Shown here in pieces: positions 55,082 through 64,000 of a DNA stretch of 64,000 nt. Each line of letters opens with the position of its first letter. The stretch's first letter is position 1. Below the pieces are notes generated by a model that had not been told where the DNA came from, did not search any database, and worked only from the letters and a program-made list of their open reading frames with translations. Position numbers and translations under genes: made by a program. The stretch comes from Amoebophrya sp. A120 (Eukaryota; Sar; Dinophyceae; Syndiniales; Amoebophryaceae): positions 10,984,388 through 11,048,387 of the forward strand of contig CAJINV010000003.1 in assembly GCA_905178155.1 (NCBI GenBank), written 5' to 3'.

Positions 55082-57427
55082 ATGTATTGTATGCTAGTGG
55101 CGCTGGCGCAAAATAAAGTCTTGCTCCAGCACAGGCGTTTCAAATCAGGAGCAAGTATGCTCCCAGCTTGTGGTCGGTCAAGGATGTATACCCGGCTGCT
55201 TGCTCCTGGGGATCGCCTCGAGTCCACGGCATCGAATACTAGCGCGAAGGTATTAAAGTCGCTATGGGGCAACATACTCTCATCGTTGATTTTCGTGGTT
55301 GCAGCTGCGGCTGCCATCGGTCCAGCTGGTGTTTGCGTTCGGGCGTCGTCCCCATCATTCCGACGAGGCATCCCCGCGTCTTTGACTTTGTCAAGCACCG
55401 CGGCGCCGGCAGTCCAGAAGACGAACAAACAGGAAAGAACTCCGTGCAAGCTAAGCTCCTGTCTCCTTGGTTGCGCCCGAGTGCGACAAGAAGTCGCTTC
55501 CTTCCTGCGCGGCACAACAACTAAGAGGCAGCTTATGTCAGAGTCGTCCGAGGACAGCACAGCGAGCTTGGTTGGTACCGGTTCGCCCGTCGTGCTGCCA
55601 TTGTCTTCCTCCTCCACGACATCAACAGCGACATCTTCGCCTAGCGGTTTTACTTCTTCCCCAGCCGCACCATTGACACCACGAATAGAAACCTTGTCCC
55701 CAAGCACTAACGCGGGTCAGCGGTTGCAGCTCGCGCTTACCAATGCCGGTTACTTTCGCGCTAGCGACATTCGGACTGCTACTACGTGTTCCGTTCCCGG
55801 TGGAGGCGGGGGTGGACGGCAGCGTTGTCACAACAACATGGACGCAATACCAGAAGTGGTAGCGAGTTCTTGTGACATGCCCCCTGCCCCTGCGGGAGAA
55901 GATCGAGACCACGACGAGGCCGGACATTACCTAGTACCGAGCATGTCGAAAATACAACCCGGAGGACCAGCGACTTCTCAGCACTGGCGGGAACAAGGAG
56001 CAGGAACATCTTGTTGCGTGCCACCAGGAGCCCCGCATCCTTTACATGTTGCACTGCATGCGTTAGCGAGAGGGTGCGCGGATACAATGAGAAGCATCTT
56101 GTGGAACAACTACCGAAACAAGAACTCCAAGGATGTTGCAAGTCGTGGAGAAACGAAACACACAGACGAAAGCCGGACAGGTTGCAAGATTCCGCAGATT
56201 TCGTGCGGCGGAAGTGGGTCGCTTCTTGCATTCCCCTTTGATTTGTCCCTGCGGCGCGGCCGACAACGAGGACCGCCCGCCCCGAGCTGTGTAAATGAGT
56301 TCATCGCCGCGAGTCAGGGAATCGAAGCGAAGCCTGCACCGACGCGGCGCACTCGCAGTTCTTTCGGTCACAGTAGTAGAGATTGTCTTTGTCCTGGCCC
56401 GCCGGAGTGGGAGTGCATGGCCGTGCGAAAGTGGATCCGGGATGTTCGGCGCGGCAGTCGCCGAAGGAGGAGCGACATCGAGCCCGACCCTTCGCCTCCG
56501 CTGAAGCAGCCACAGTATTTCTCGTCTCCCTCGTCCTCGACTTGGTCCAGTCCGACCGACGAGGTGGGATCTTTAGACAGAAAGAATCATCAGGCGGTAA
56601 AGAACGTACCCCACGACAGTTTTTTCCGCGGGGCGGCGGACCCGAGAACCAGAGATGGCACAAGTACCCGAGCGTCGAATCGTCCCGGCCCTGAATATGT
56701 CAACAGAAGCAGCTGGGGTCCTGTTTTTCTACATCAGATGCAGAATAAAAACTGCAATGACGCCCAAGAACGGAGCTCCACTAGCGGCAACAAAGCGTCG
56801 TCGACCATTTATCTGGTTGAGCGTGAGATGAAAATGAATCGTCCCGAGCATCAGCCGTCAAGAGCGGGAACCCCAGGGCAAGGTCACGGCAACATCTCGC
56901 CCAATTTTGCAGCTTCTTCTAGTTCTGCGTCTCTGCCCGAGCTGGTGCAGAATGGACAACGACGGCAGACGGATACTAGCTATTACACTACCACTGCCGC
57001 TGCACACAGTACTTCGGTCACCACGTCGGCTGTTCGACACGAGGATTTGGCGAAAACGCCAGTATTCGTTTTGGGTGCCTGTGGTTCCGACGATCTGCCC
57101 TCGTTGGCAGAAGGGGAGGATGACGTCACAGCCACACCATCACCTGCGGACTGGATGAGGCACGCTTGTGCTCCTGTAAGTGTAGATCCGCGGGGAGGTA
57201 CAGCGACGGGTGAAAGACAGCAGCAAACAACACCCGCAGATGTCGCCCACGCTCGGGGAAGGCGCAAACGACGGAGCTCTGTTCAAGAACTAGCGCAAAT
57301 GTTCGACAGGATGGCAATCGAGAAATCAGAAGCGCGCGCGGTCGAGGGCCGCGGGCGACGAGCTGCTGAACCGGCAACGCCCAGACCACGGCATGTTCGA
57401 CCAACGCTTCCGACACCGGACGAATAG
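55082..57427 (+). CDS. Low-complexity protein with one hydrophobic segment
   Basis: 781 codons uninterrupted from the ATG at 55082. A single hydrophobic stretch at about residues 58-80 (WGNILSSLIFVVAAAAAIGP) could be a signal anchor. The rest is rich in Ser, Thr, Arg, Gly and Pro, with Cys pairs (for example CKLSSCLLGCARV), and ends in a basic tail after a short helical stretch (VQELAQMFDRMAIEKSEARA). No domain was recognised. The length of the frame in a non-repetitive region is the main support. A later ATG (55157 or 55193) is also possible. Confidence 0.55.
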   Translation: MYCMLVALAQNKVLLQHRRFKSGASMLPACGRSRMYTRLLAPGDRLESTASNTSAKVLKSLWGNILSSLIFVVAAAAAIGPAGVCVRASSPSFRRGIPASLTLSSTAAPAVQKTNKQERTPCKLSSCLLGCARVRQEVASFLRGTTTKRQLMSESSEDSTASLVGTGSPVVLPLSSSSTTSTATSSPSGFTSSPAAPLTPRIETLSPSTNAGQRLQLALTNAGYFRASDIRTATTCSVPGGGGGGRQRCHNNMDAIPEVVASSCDMPPAPAGEDRDHDEAGHYLVPSMSKIQPGGPATSQHWREQGAGTSCCVPPGAPHPLHVALHALARGCADTMRSILWNNYRNKNSKDVASRGETKHTDESRTGCKIPQISCGGSGSLLAFPFDLSLRRGRQRGPPAPSCVNEFIAASQGIEAKPAPTRRTRSSFGHSSRDCLCPGPPEWECMAVRKWIRDVRRGSRRRRSDIEPDPSPPLKQPQYFSSPSSSTWSSPTDEVGSLDRKNHQAVKNVPHDSFFRGAADPRTRDGTSTRASNRPGPEYVNRSSWGPVFLHQMQNKNCNDAQERSSTSGNKASSTIYLVEREMKMNRPEHQPSRAGTPGQGHGNISPNFAASSSSASLPELVQNGQRRQTDTSYYTTTAAAHSTSVTTSAVRHEDLAKTPVFVLGACGSDDLPSLAEGEDDVTATPSPADWMRHACAPVSVDPRGGTATGERQQQTTPADVAHARGRRKRRSSVQELAQMFDRMAIEKSEARAVEGRGRRAAEPATPRPRHVRPTLPTPDE

Positions 57428-58336
57428 GAGCAACGTGAAAGTCTGATTAGATAGAAGTTGTGAAGTGAGAACGAGCTAGTATCTTGTTCTTGACACGCTT
57501 TGCTCGCGGTTCCAACTGTGCTCCTGCTCCTGGTCGCTCGGCCTACTGCACCGGACAAAAGCCCACAAGAATGAGTTTTTGACGTCGATGAAAGGTCGTG
57601 TAACTGACAGAGCGTCCAAAGCATAAGCAAGAAGAGAAAGCATAACCATAAGTCAATGCAGCTCCTGCACTGCAGCTGGACTGACCTCTTAGTGTCTTGC
57701 TTTTACTTGAAATCAGAGGACTTGTTTTTCCTCCTGGATCTCATTGTCATTCTGAGCATGTTTATTTATTTTGCTCAGCACGCTTTTCTCGCGCCGGCGG
57801 CTGTAGTTCAGATGATATTATTTCCTCAGCAGGCTGCAGTACTTGCAAACGAAACCGTCGAACACGAAAGGTCTTATTTGGCGCACCTTTCACGTTAGCG
57901 CTCCTTCACAGGGAAGAAAAGGTGGCCTAGCTTTCTATCATCCACCTCAGTGTTGAGTCGATCCATTGATCTCGATCTCCTTCTTTCCTGAAATGACCAT
58001 GGTACAAATTAGGCGGACCTTCGCAGTACGCGTGGTTGGAATTTAGAAGAACGCCACTGACCTTGATGTGTTTGTTAGCGCGATCACATATTATGTGCAC
58101 CTTTCTTCATTTAAATACAGAAAGATATCTTCATTTAAATACAGAAAGATATGTCATCAAACTCAGGATGATCAGGAACGATTTATTTGAAGAACGAAGA
58201 AGCATCGTGCTCATTTTGAACACGGTTGCGTAGTTACTCACTTACACGGGAACAAGCTCATCATTGGCCTTCTTGTTTATTTTGTGCCGTCGGTCCTCCC
58301 TTAAATGTTTTTCTCAAATCGTTCGCGGCCGTCAAA
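57428..58336. other. Intergenic, no gene seen
   Basis: About 900 bp. The open frame at 57656-57898 is hydrophobic but short and unsupported. It contains the 24-bp tandem duplication annotated separately. Confidence 0.45.
58105..58152. repeat. Perfect 24-bp tandem duplication
   Basis: The unit CTTCATTTAAATACAGAAAG followed by ATAT occurs twice head to tail, at 58105-58128 and 58129-58152, about 185 bp upstream of the next start codon. A recent slippage duplication. Confidence 0.95.
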
Positions 58337-58927
58337 ATGAGCAAAGACTCGAAGCGGCGCAAAACCGCGGACGTGGAGGACATCTGGGAGGACAAAGTAG
58401 GGACCGTCGACTACATCAACATTCCGCCAGAGTCAAAAAGGTCGGCGTGGGGTATCATAGTTACTTGCGGCGCAAAGAAAGATCTACATTTTGAAAAATA
58501 CTACTTCAACGTATCGCGAGAGCACCTCGTGTCCGACGGCATCAGGAAAGGCGACGCGGTGACATTTAGGGGTAACCCAGCCGATCTCCCTGTTGCGGGG
58601 CACAATTTCCCTGAAGCGACTTGCGTTCGCGTGACAAAGGCGTCCGATGACGATTCGCTCCAGCACCAGCACCGGAAAGACCCCGAACAGGAAACGCTTT
58701 CCTTCGCGAAAAAGCTGTCGGAAGTCTGGCCCGCTTGCGGGGAGCAGCTGGCCTGTCAGGTCGAATTTCTGGTAAATAATGTGGCGGACTTGATTCACCC
58801 GCAGAGCGATGTATTCAAGGGAACAAATGCACGCCCAATTGTCGTGCCTTGCCCTTACTCATTAATGTGCATCGATCGGCCGACGCCCGAAGGCGAATTC
58901 GAAGTGTTGGTGGAGTCGCGTAGTTGA
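58337..58927 (+). CDS. Cold-shock-like (OB-fold) protein
   Basis: 196 residues, one exon, ATG at 58337 in a KMxKDSKRRK-style basic start. Residues about 20-95 have a cold-shock-domain pattern: GTVDYINIPPESKRSAWGII for strands 1 and 2, then DLHFEKYYFNVS where the nucleic-acid-binding aromatic positions sit, DGIRKGDAVTF, and finally PEATCVRV. A C-terminal part of about 80 residues (LSEVWPACGEQLACQVEFLV) is not recognised. Cold-shock domains bind single-stranded RNA or DNA and commonly affect translation or mRNA stability. The match is by pattern and is not strong enough to exclude another OB-fold family. Confidence 0.6.
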   Translation: MSKDSKRRKTADVEDIWEDKVGTVDYINIPPESKRSAWGIIVTCGAKKDLHFEKYYFNVSREHLVSDGIRKGDAVTFRGNPADLPVAGHNFPEATCVRVTKASDDDSLQHQHRKDPEQETLSFAKKLSEVWPACGEQLACQVEFLVNNVADLIHPQSDVFKGTNARPIVVPCPYSLMCIDRPTPEGEFEVLVESRS

Positions 58928-59234
58928 TTGGTACAGCTGTAACTAGCTCTAGCATCTTCGCCGTGATTCGGATACGCGTCGCAGCATCAAGGAGCTGCGC
59001 CCTGCATGACGAGTAGAAGCCGCTACTTCCCACTTCAATCATCTAAAGCCACCCTCTTTGCAAGAACCAAATTATCTGTACCAGTGTAGTGGCCTAGTGT
59101 GCTTATTGTAAGTAGTTGACCTTGACTCGAATTTCACAATCACAAGAAACGAACGCGATGATCCGTCGTGCTCATTTAAGCTCAACGGTAACGAATAGCT
59201 TGCCGAATAAGTACTTTTCGCGGGCGGGGTATGG
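58928..59234. other. Intergenic or 5' part of the next gene
   Basis: About 300 bp with no clear coding signal. An ATG at 59158 opens a frame of about 60 codons out of phase with the P-loop exon that follows; a splice could connect them but none was placed. Confidence 0.35.
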
Positions 59235-62200
59235 GTGTGCAATGTTCCTTCTTCATCATACTACGGCGCGCTGGCCCAGGGGTCCGCTAACAGCATTGTG
59301 CTGTTGGACGGTCCAACGGGGTCCGGGAAATCTACCCTCGTGGGTATGATGCGCGGTTGGACAACGTGCTGGGCGGTGGAGGGGTCGCGCACAGTCCTGC
59401 AGTACAAGAGCCCCAAGCTAGCCGCTGAAGCAGGCGCGCCAAAAATCGGGCACTCTTTAATGCAGAGCGAAACTCTGCGCGCACAACTACACCCGCTTGG
59501 GGAGAGGCCTGGAAATGACCAGGATGGAGCAAAACACGAAGCCATTGGCGGCACTGGACGTGGCGGGGTATATTTGGTTACGGCTTGGACGGTAGTTAGA
59601 AATCCCGGCCGCGGATATTGTGCGGATATTATGACTCAAATGGAAAACGTGCGACAGTTTTTCTCTCGTCGTGGTCGATCTTTCTCGCCGACCCCCAGCC
59701 CCCCGCCCAAGGCCAGGGGCGGGCCAGGGGTGGGCCGGGGATCGATGGGCCAGGGGAGGGTCGCCCAGGGGCGGGAGGGTGGGGACCCCGTTCCGACCCC
59801 TGATCGCGGCCGACCCCGGCAAACGCCTAGCCTGGCCCCGTGCATGTTGGCCGGCCGCTCGTGGGCGGTCGGCCCATTTTTTCGCTGCAGCCTTGGGAAG
59901 CACGCCTTGGCCTTGCGAGTCTGCCTGGCATGGAGGCCAGGTGCCGGGGACAGACTCCCAAGACTGCGGAGTTGGCGGGAGTCCCCTGTCCTGAAGCGCT
60001 CCCGCCCACCTGTAGCAGTGGCCAGGAGCCTTCAACCCCGCCCGGAAGGTTCGTTGGACAGGACTTCCCGGCCGAACCTCCGTCTTGGGAGTCCTTCTTC
60101 AAGGAGGCAAAAAAGTGTCTGCGGACTGGCGAAAAAAAGGTCCCGCGGATTTGTTGGACAGGCACGATTTTTGGCGCCCGTTGCCTGACCCAAAAAATCC
60201 ACCATAGCGTGCGGGCGCGGATTTTTTGGCACAAATCCGCGACAAATCCGCGAGGCCCGCTGAAAACAAATCCGCGGACCCCCTTTCGACAAATCCGCGG
60301 ACCCCCTCCGCCACGTCCGCGAATCGAGAATCCGATCGGGATTGGCGCCCTGCCAAGTGCCCTCGGGGGGCTTTATCAGGCTGCTATGGCCCATCCGCGG
60401 CGATCATCAAAGGCGCGTCCGCTTTGGGAGCGGGCGGGCCTCCGTGCCTTGGAACCTCCGGGGGGGCCTTCCAGGCTGCTATGGCCCCGGTTGGGGAAGG
60501 GCTTGGGGAGGGACTGGGGGAGGGGCCGCAGGGGTGGGCCGGCGGAGGGTAGGCCCGGGGTGGGCCTGGGGTCGGTGGGGCAGGGGAGGGTGAGCCAGGG
60601 GAGGATGGGCCCAGGGTGGGCCAGGGGTCGGTAGGGCAGGGGTGGGCCAGGGGACGGCCAGGGGAGGTCGGGCGGCCAGGGTTGGGCCAGGGGTCGGGGG
60701 GGCAACCAGGGGTGGGCCAGCCAGGGGCGGGCCAGCCAGGGGCGGGCCAGCCAGGGGCGGGCCACCAGGGGCGGGCCACCAGGGACCCAAATCCGCACAA
60801 TATCCGCGCGCCCTTATTCTAACGGGTGTCCAAGCTCTAAATATTTGGTATGGTGCTGCGATTCATATTACTTAGTCTTTGAAGATTGATATTTATTTTT
60901 ATTGACTACGTAACTCCTGGCAAGCGGCGTGGCTTTTTTCGGGTCATTTCGGGCAGCGCAGTGCTGGGTGGTGCCCGTCCACTCATGAGGATGGAAAACA
61001 CCCCTAAGAACCATCCGGGGCGCACACAGAAGATCCTACTATGTTTATACAATGAACAAGAACAAGATTTTGATGATGATCTGATGATGACTCAGTCGTG
61101 CCTACAGCATGAGTTGTACGCTTTAAAAAGTGGCGCCATAATTATAATCCTCAGCGCCGGCGCCACGACGCTGTGCATTGTAGTCTTTTGCTGTAATTAG
61201 AATTCCTTGTGGTAATTGTTAGACCATCAAGTTCAGCTACATCATCAATAAATCATAGACCGGAGTTCCCGATTGGTTTTTTTGCTTGGTTTGACCCTGA
61301 CATGACACCACGGAAGAAGGAGCAAATTCTATGCTGTTCATCAAATCCACAAAAAAACTCACCGCTTCAGAACGGGGGACAGGCGTGGCGTTGACATGGA
61401 CAAACCCCACATAACGCCAGAGGATTGCACTCTCGTCGGATCTCTTTCGAGAGCAATGAACATCGACGCCGCGGAAGAAATTGCGTGCGTCGTGGTGGTG
61501 ACGACTTCCCGCACCTTAGGAGACCGACAATCTATCTCCGACTTCGAGGAGAACGCGCTGCGGAACATGCTAGGCAAGTACGGACTTGAAAAGCTTGCGT
61601 CCAGGGCTGTCCTGGTTTTCAGTGGTCCAGGCAAACCGCCCACAGACTCCCCCTACGAAGAGCGTCAAAAAAGTCTGCTGGACGATCTGCGCGCGGTAGT
61701 TCTTCAGGGTACGGGCAAAAGCCGGAACGCGCGAACGAAACCGGCGAAAGCGGTCAAAGCCCTTTGGTTTGAGGTGAAGAAGCTACTGGAGAGCGGTACC
61801 ATTCGCATTTTCATCTCAGACGCGTTTTTTGGTTTCGCCTTTGTTCTTTCTCACTTTTATGGATGACGATGTTCTATAAGCACGTCAGTGCTCATCGTCA
61901 TCATCCAGTCACCTATCTGCGCAGCCGTGAGTCTGAGTAGAATCGCCCCCAGTCATTAGATCTCATGGCTACGTTTTCGATGCACTGATCATCACGCGCC
62001 GGCATGAGTATCTCCTTAAGGCGATACTGACCCGGCAACGCTTGCTTTTGTTTGACTATTCAACAGGCCGCGTCTTTTTGTTTGATGGAAGCAAAGAGAG
62101 TGTCAGCGCTATCCGGGAAACCGTCGACGACTCCCGTTCCACCGATAGAAGCATGGCAAAAACCATCCTTACCGAAGAAATCGCGTTCGGCCAGCAGACG

Positions 62201-63693
62201 CGGGCGCTAACTGATGCCCTAGAAGCGTGTTCTAGGATATGCCCCGGAAAGTCTGCGCCTTCAGTTTCTTGCTTATGCTTGTTTCAGGCCGATTGTGGTG
62301 CATCTCAATTAGATATAGTACGGATGAGATATGCATAGCATCTGCAGCACTCAGCTTCAAACAATCGGGATCGAGACGGGTCGTACCGTGTAGCTTGCTA
62401 CCTTCTTACCTTTGTTTTTATGTACTTAGACAATTGATATAAGTAGAGGTAGACTTTTATGTTGCGAAAGCCACTGCTGGCGGTGGCGCTGGCCTTGGAA
62501 ACCAGACGCCGACGAGCACGAGGATCATATGCCAGTGCAGGTCTGTCCCCAGTAGAAAAGGTCTTTGTCGTACAACTCTTGTGATTAATATGAGAGAGGT
62601 AGCCAGCCTCGCAACGAGAGAAACTGTGGGCGGGTTTTTTTCCGGCTCGATAGAGTCTCTACTGTAATGTGAAGGAGGCGCAAGCAGTAGACGAAGCAGC
62701 AGGCATGTCCGAAGGCGAGGACCACCTTTCGCTGTATTTTTAGATGTCTTTCTTTTGAGCTTGATTTTGTGTTGCTGTTCCCGTGATCTGACGCACCGGC
62801 AGTGCGAGTGCCCGCGGGTGGGTGCACTTAATCGCAGTGCCTTGCAGAAACTCAGACAACTGACACTTTTGGTGCTGGTGATCTATGATGATGCGAAGCC
62901 TATACTTCGATGCTCATCGAATCCGACCAGCTGAACGCCAGTAGCGCATCAAATGCTCTATCGAACAACCTCATCCCTTGTGATGATTGTGTCCAGGCCA
63001 GCACAGAGCTTCTTTGCGAAGATGGACGACGAGGGTGAAAAATTCTTGACAATTGCTTGTCACTTCATTTCAACACACGCCAATGTCTCCGCTTTTTCAT
63101 TTTTAACTTTCAGGTATACCAACATAATTGAGGAAGAAAAGGAAAAACTACACGAAATGGAGGACGTCAATGGAGAAACCAAGGCCATGCGCATGGAGGA
63201 AGTCGAGTCTTTGCAGAAAAAGTTGACGAAAGATAAGAAGGACGTGGAGGCGATCAAGAAAAAAAGCCAACAGCAAAGGGAGACACGCGACAAGCTCACC
63301 AGGGAGATTGCAGCCCTGGAGTCGAAGGCCCGGAAGAAAGGCTCGCGGGCCTTTGTCTCGACAAACTTCTTTGAGGGATACAGTAAGGGGGCGAGGTCCC
63401 CGATCCCAGAGGAACGCGTCCTGCGTCTCGTGCCCATCGATGACGTTTTGGAAGACATGCCCGCGGGCCCCGTGGATGCGGATGCAGGCGCGCCAGGCCA
63501 AGGCGGGCGGCATCGAAATGGGAAGAACGACGGGAGCGATTGGGAGGGGGAGGAGACCGACGCGGAGGATGGCCAGAATTCCCGCGACAACATCGACGAC
63601 GCGGACGCCCTTATCCTGGGCGAAGTGGCCCGCGCCCCCGCTGCAGGGTTCACGTGGGAAGACCAAACGGCGAGCGACGACAAGGGGCTCGAA
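59235..63693 (+). CDS. AIG1/GIMAP-like GTPase
   Basis: Predicted exons: about 59235-59565, 61391-61795, 62067 to about 62240, about 62910-63034 and 63114-63693, probably continuing beyond. Exon 1 holds the P-loop (VLLDGPTGSGKSTLVGMMRG) and a switch-like IGHSLMQSETLRAQ. Exon 2 matches the family's middle (EEIACVVVVTTSRTL, then KYGLEKLASRAVLVFSG). Across a GT-AG intron, LESGRVFLFDG matches the CGxRxxxFDN region, and across another (63034/63114) GRRGYTNIIEEEKEKL matches the YTNxxxEE end of the GTPase domain. A long coiled coil and an acidic tail follow. AIG1-type proteins are membrane-associated GTPases that self-assemble. The true start, the 62240-62910 join and the 3' end are uncertain. Confidence 0.6.
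59571..60851. mobile_element. GC-rich inverted-repeat element in an intron of the GTPase gene
   Basis: About 1.28 kb with terminal inverted repeats of about 50 bp. Both ends, read inwards, contain GCTTGGAC, then TTAGAA, then GCGGATATTGTGCGGAT (left about 59583-59627; right about 60791-60835). The interior is a GC-rich minisatellite (units like CCAGGGGCGGGCCAG) and a cluster of AAATCCGCGG words. It lies inside an apparent intron bounded by the 7-bp direct repeat CGTGGCG (59559-59565 and 61384-61390), whose removal keeps the reading frame. No coding content supported. Confidence 0.65.
60852..61383. other. Remainder of the GTPase first intron
   Basis: AT-richer sequence between the GC-rich element and exon 2. 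Short frames (for example 60886-61200) are not supported. Confidence 0.4.
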
Positions 63694-64000
63694 GTACTAT
63701 TGCGCTGTGCGTTTGTTATCATCTGTTTGATAATATGTTTCATATGTTATAGCGCTCATTTTCTATTTCTAAATGAACCACGTGGTGAGTCGCTGGAATT
63801 GGCGAGATGTCTAGTGGCAGGCGCAAGACTACGCTTCGCAGTATCTTCACTTGCTTGCTCGTATAATTGCATCACTTACTGCTGCAAGTAGTATCTTTCT
63901 TCTTGGAGCCTCTTGGTTTACAAGCAGGAAATGCTGCTGCAGCTCTAGAACGTTTTGAAGTTAGTGACTTCAAAGGCCAGCTACGAATGTATCGCACGTA
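63694..64000. other. Probable intron and right edge of window
   Basis: A donor-like GTACTA follows CTC GAA at 63693. The rest of the window has no clear exon, so the gene most likely continues past the edge. Confidence 0.4.

Noticed and set aside
57656-57898. 80-codon hydrophobic frame
   Set aside because: Short, no family match, and overlapped by another open frame; no splice or start support.
60376-60875. Gly/Pro/Ala-rich frames on both strands of the GC-rich element
   Set aside because: All arise from a GC-rich minisatellite with period near 12-15 bp; no frame is favoured.

Overview
This is a eukaryotic nuclear window in which every gene I can support reads on the + strand. Coding regions have GC-rich third positions, many genes are split by introns, and several introns are inverted-repeat insertions flanked by 5-bp direct repeats that can be removed in frame without a GT-AG pair. 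Published work on the parasitic dinoflagellate Amoebophrya (Syndiniales) reports unidirectional gene clusters, non-canonical introns and transposon-like introner elements, so that lineage is the best fit. This is an inference from architecture. Two ciliary genes (IFT81, TMEM107) fit an organism with flagellated dinospores.

Layout. 1-960 is GC-rich minisatellite and unique DNA without a convincing gene. 1568-1990 is an orphan exon. 2521-6876 is IFT81 in about ten exons. 7870-8130 holds three copies of a hairpin repeat. 8972-15358 is a LINE retrotransposon: an ORF1 ending in an OTU-like protease domain, then, in the same frame after a single TGA, an ORF2 with AP-endonuclease, reverse transcriptase, RNase H and a CCHC knuckle. 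It abuts a 1.3-kb TTTAGCC array (16072-17373). Then follow a four-exon HSPA13/Stch-like Hsp70 (18131-20554), a polytopic membrane protein (22338-25298), a Tudor-like/HNH protein (25956-27398), TMEM107 (29546-29974), an unknown protein (30574-34794), a giant formin of about 2365 residues (36271-46561), a coiled-coil protein (47641-49059), a small basic protein (49745-50002), an APC-superfamily transporter (about 50388-53948), a low-complexity protein (55082-57427), a cold-shock-like protein (58337-58927) and an AIG1/GIMAP-like GTPase running towards the right edge (from about 59235).

The most notable structure is a family of elements whose ends begin TAT and end ATA, most clearly TATCCAGGAAAAAA with its inverted complement, each flanked by a 5-bp direct repeat. 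Four short copies (108-308 bp) and a 357-bp copy sit inside coding exons of four genes; a sixth intron-like copy shows inverted repeats only. Two copies are 1.47 kb and 1.75 kb, carry the same ends, lie outside exons, contain nested hairpins and share a protein-like segment with a conserved LWAK core. They are candidates for parental elements of the introners.

Exon joins are predictions from reading frame, splice signals and, for IFT81, Hsp70, formin and the GTPase, recalled family sequence patterns. No alignment or search was run.
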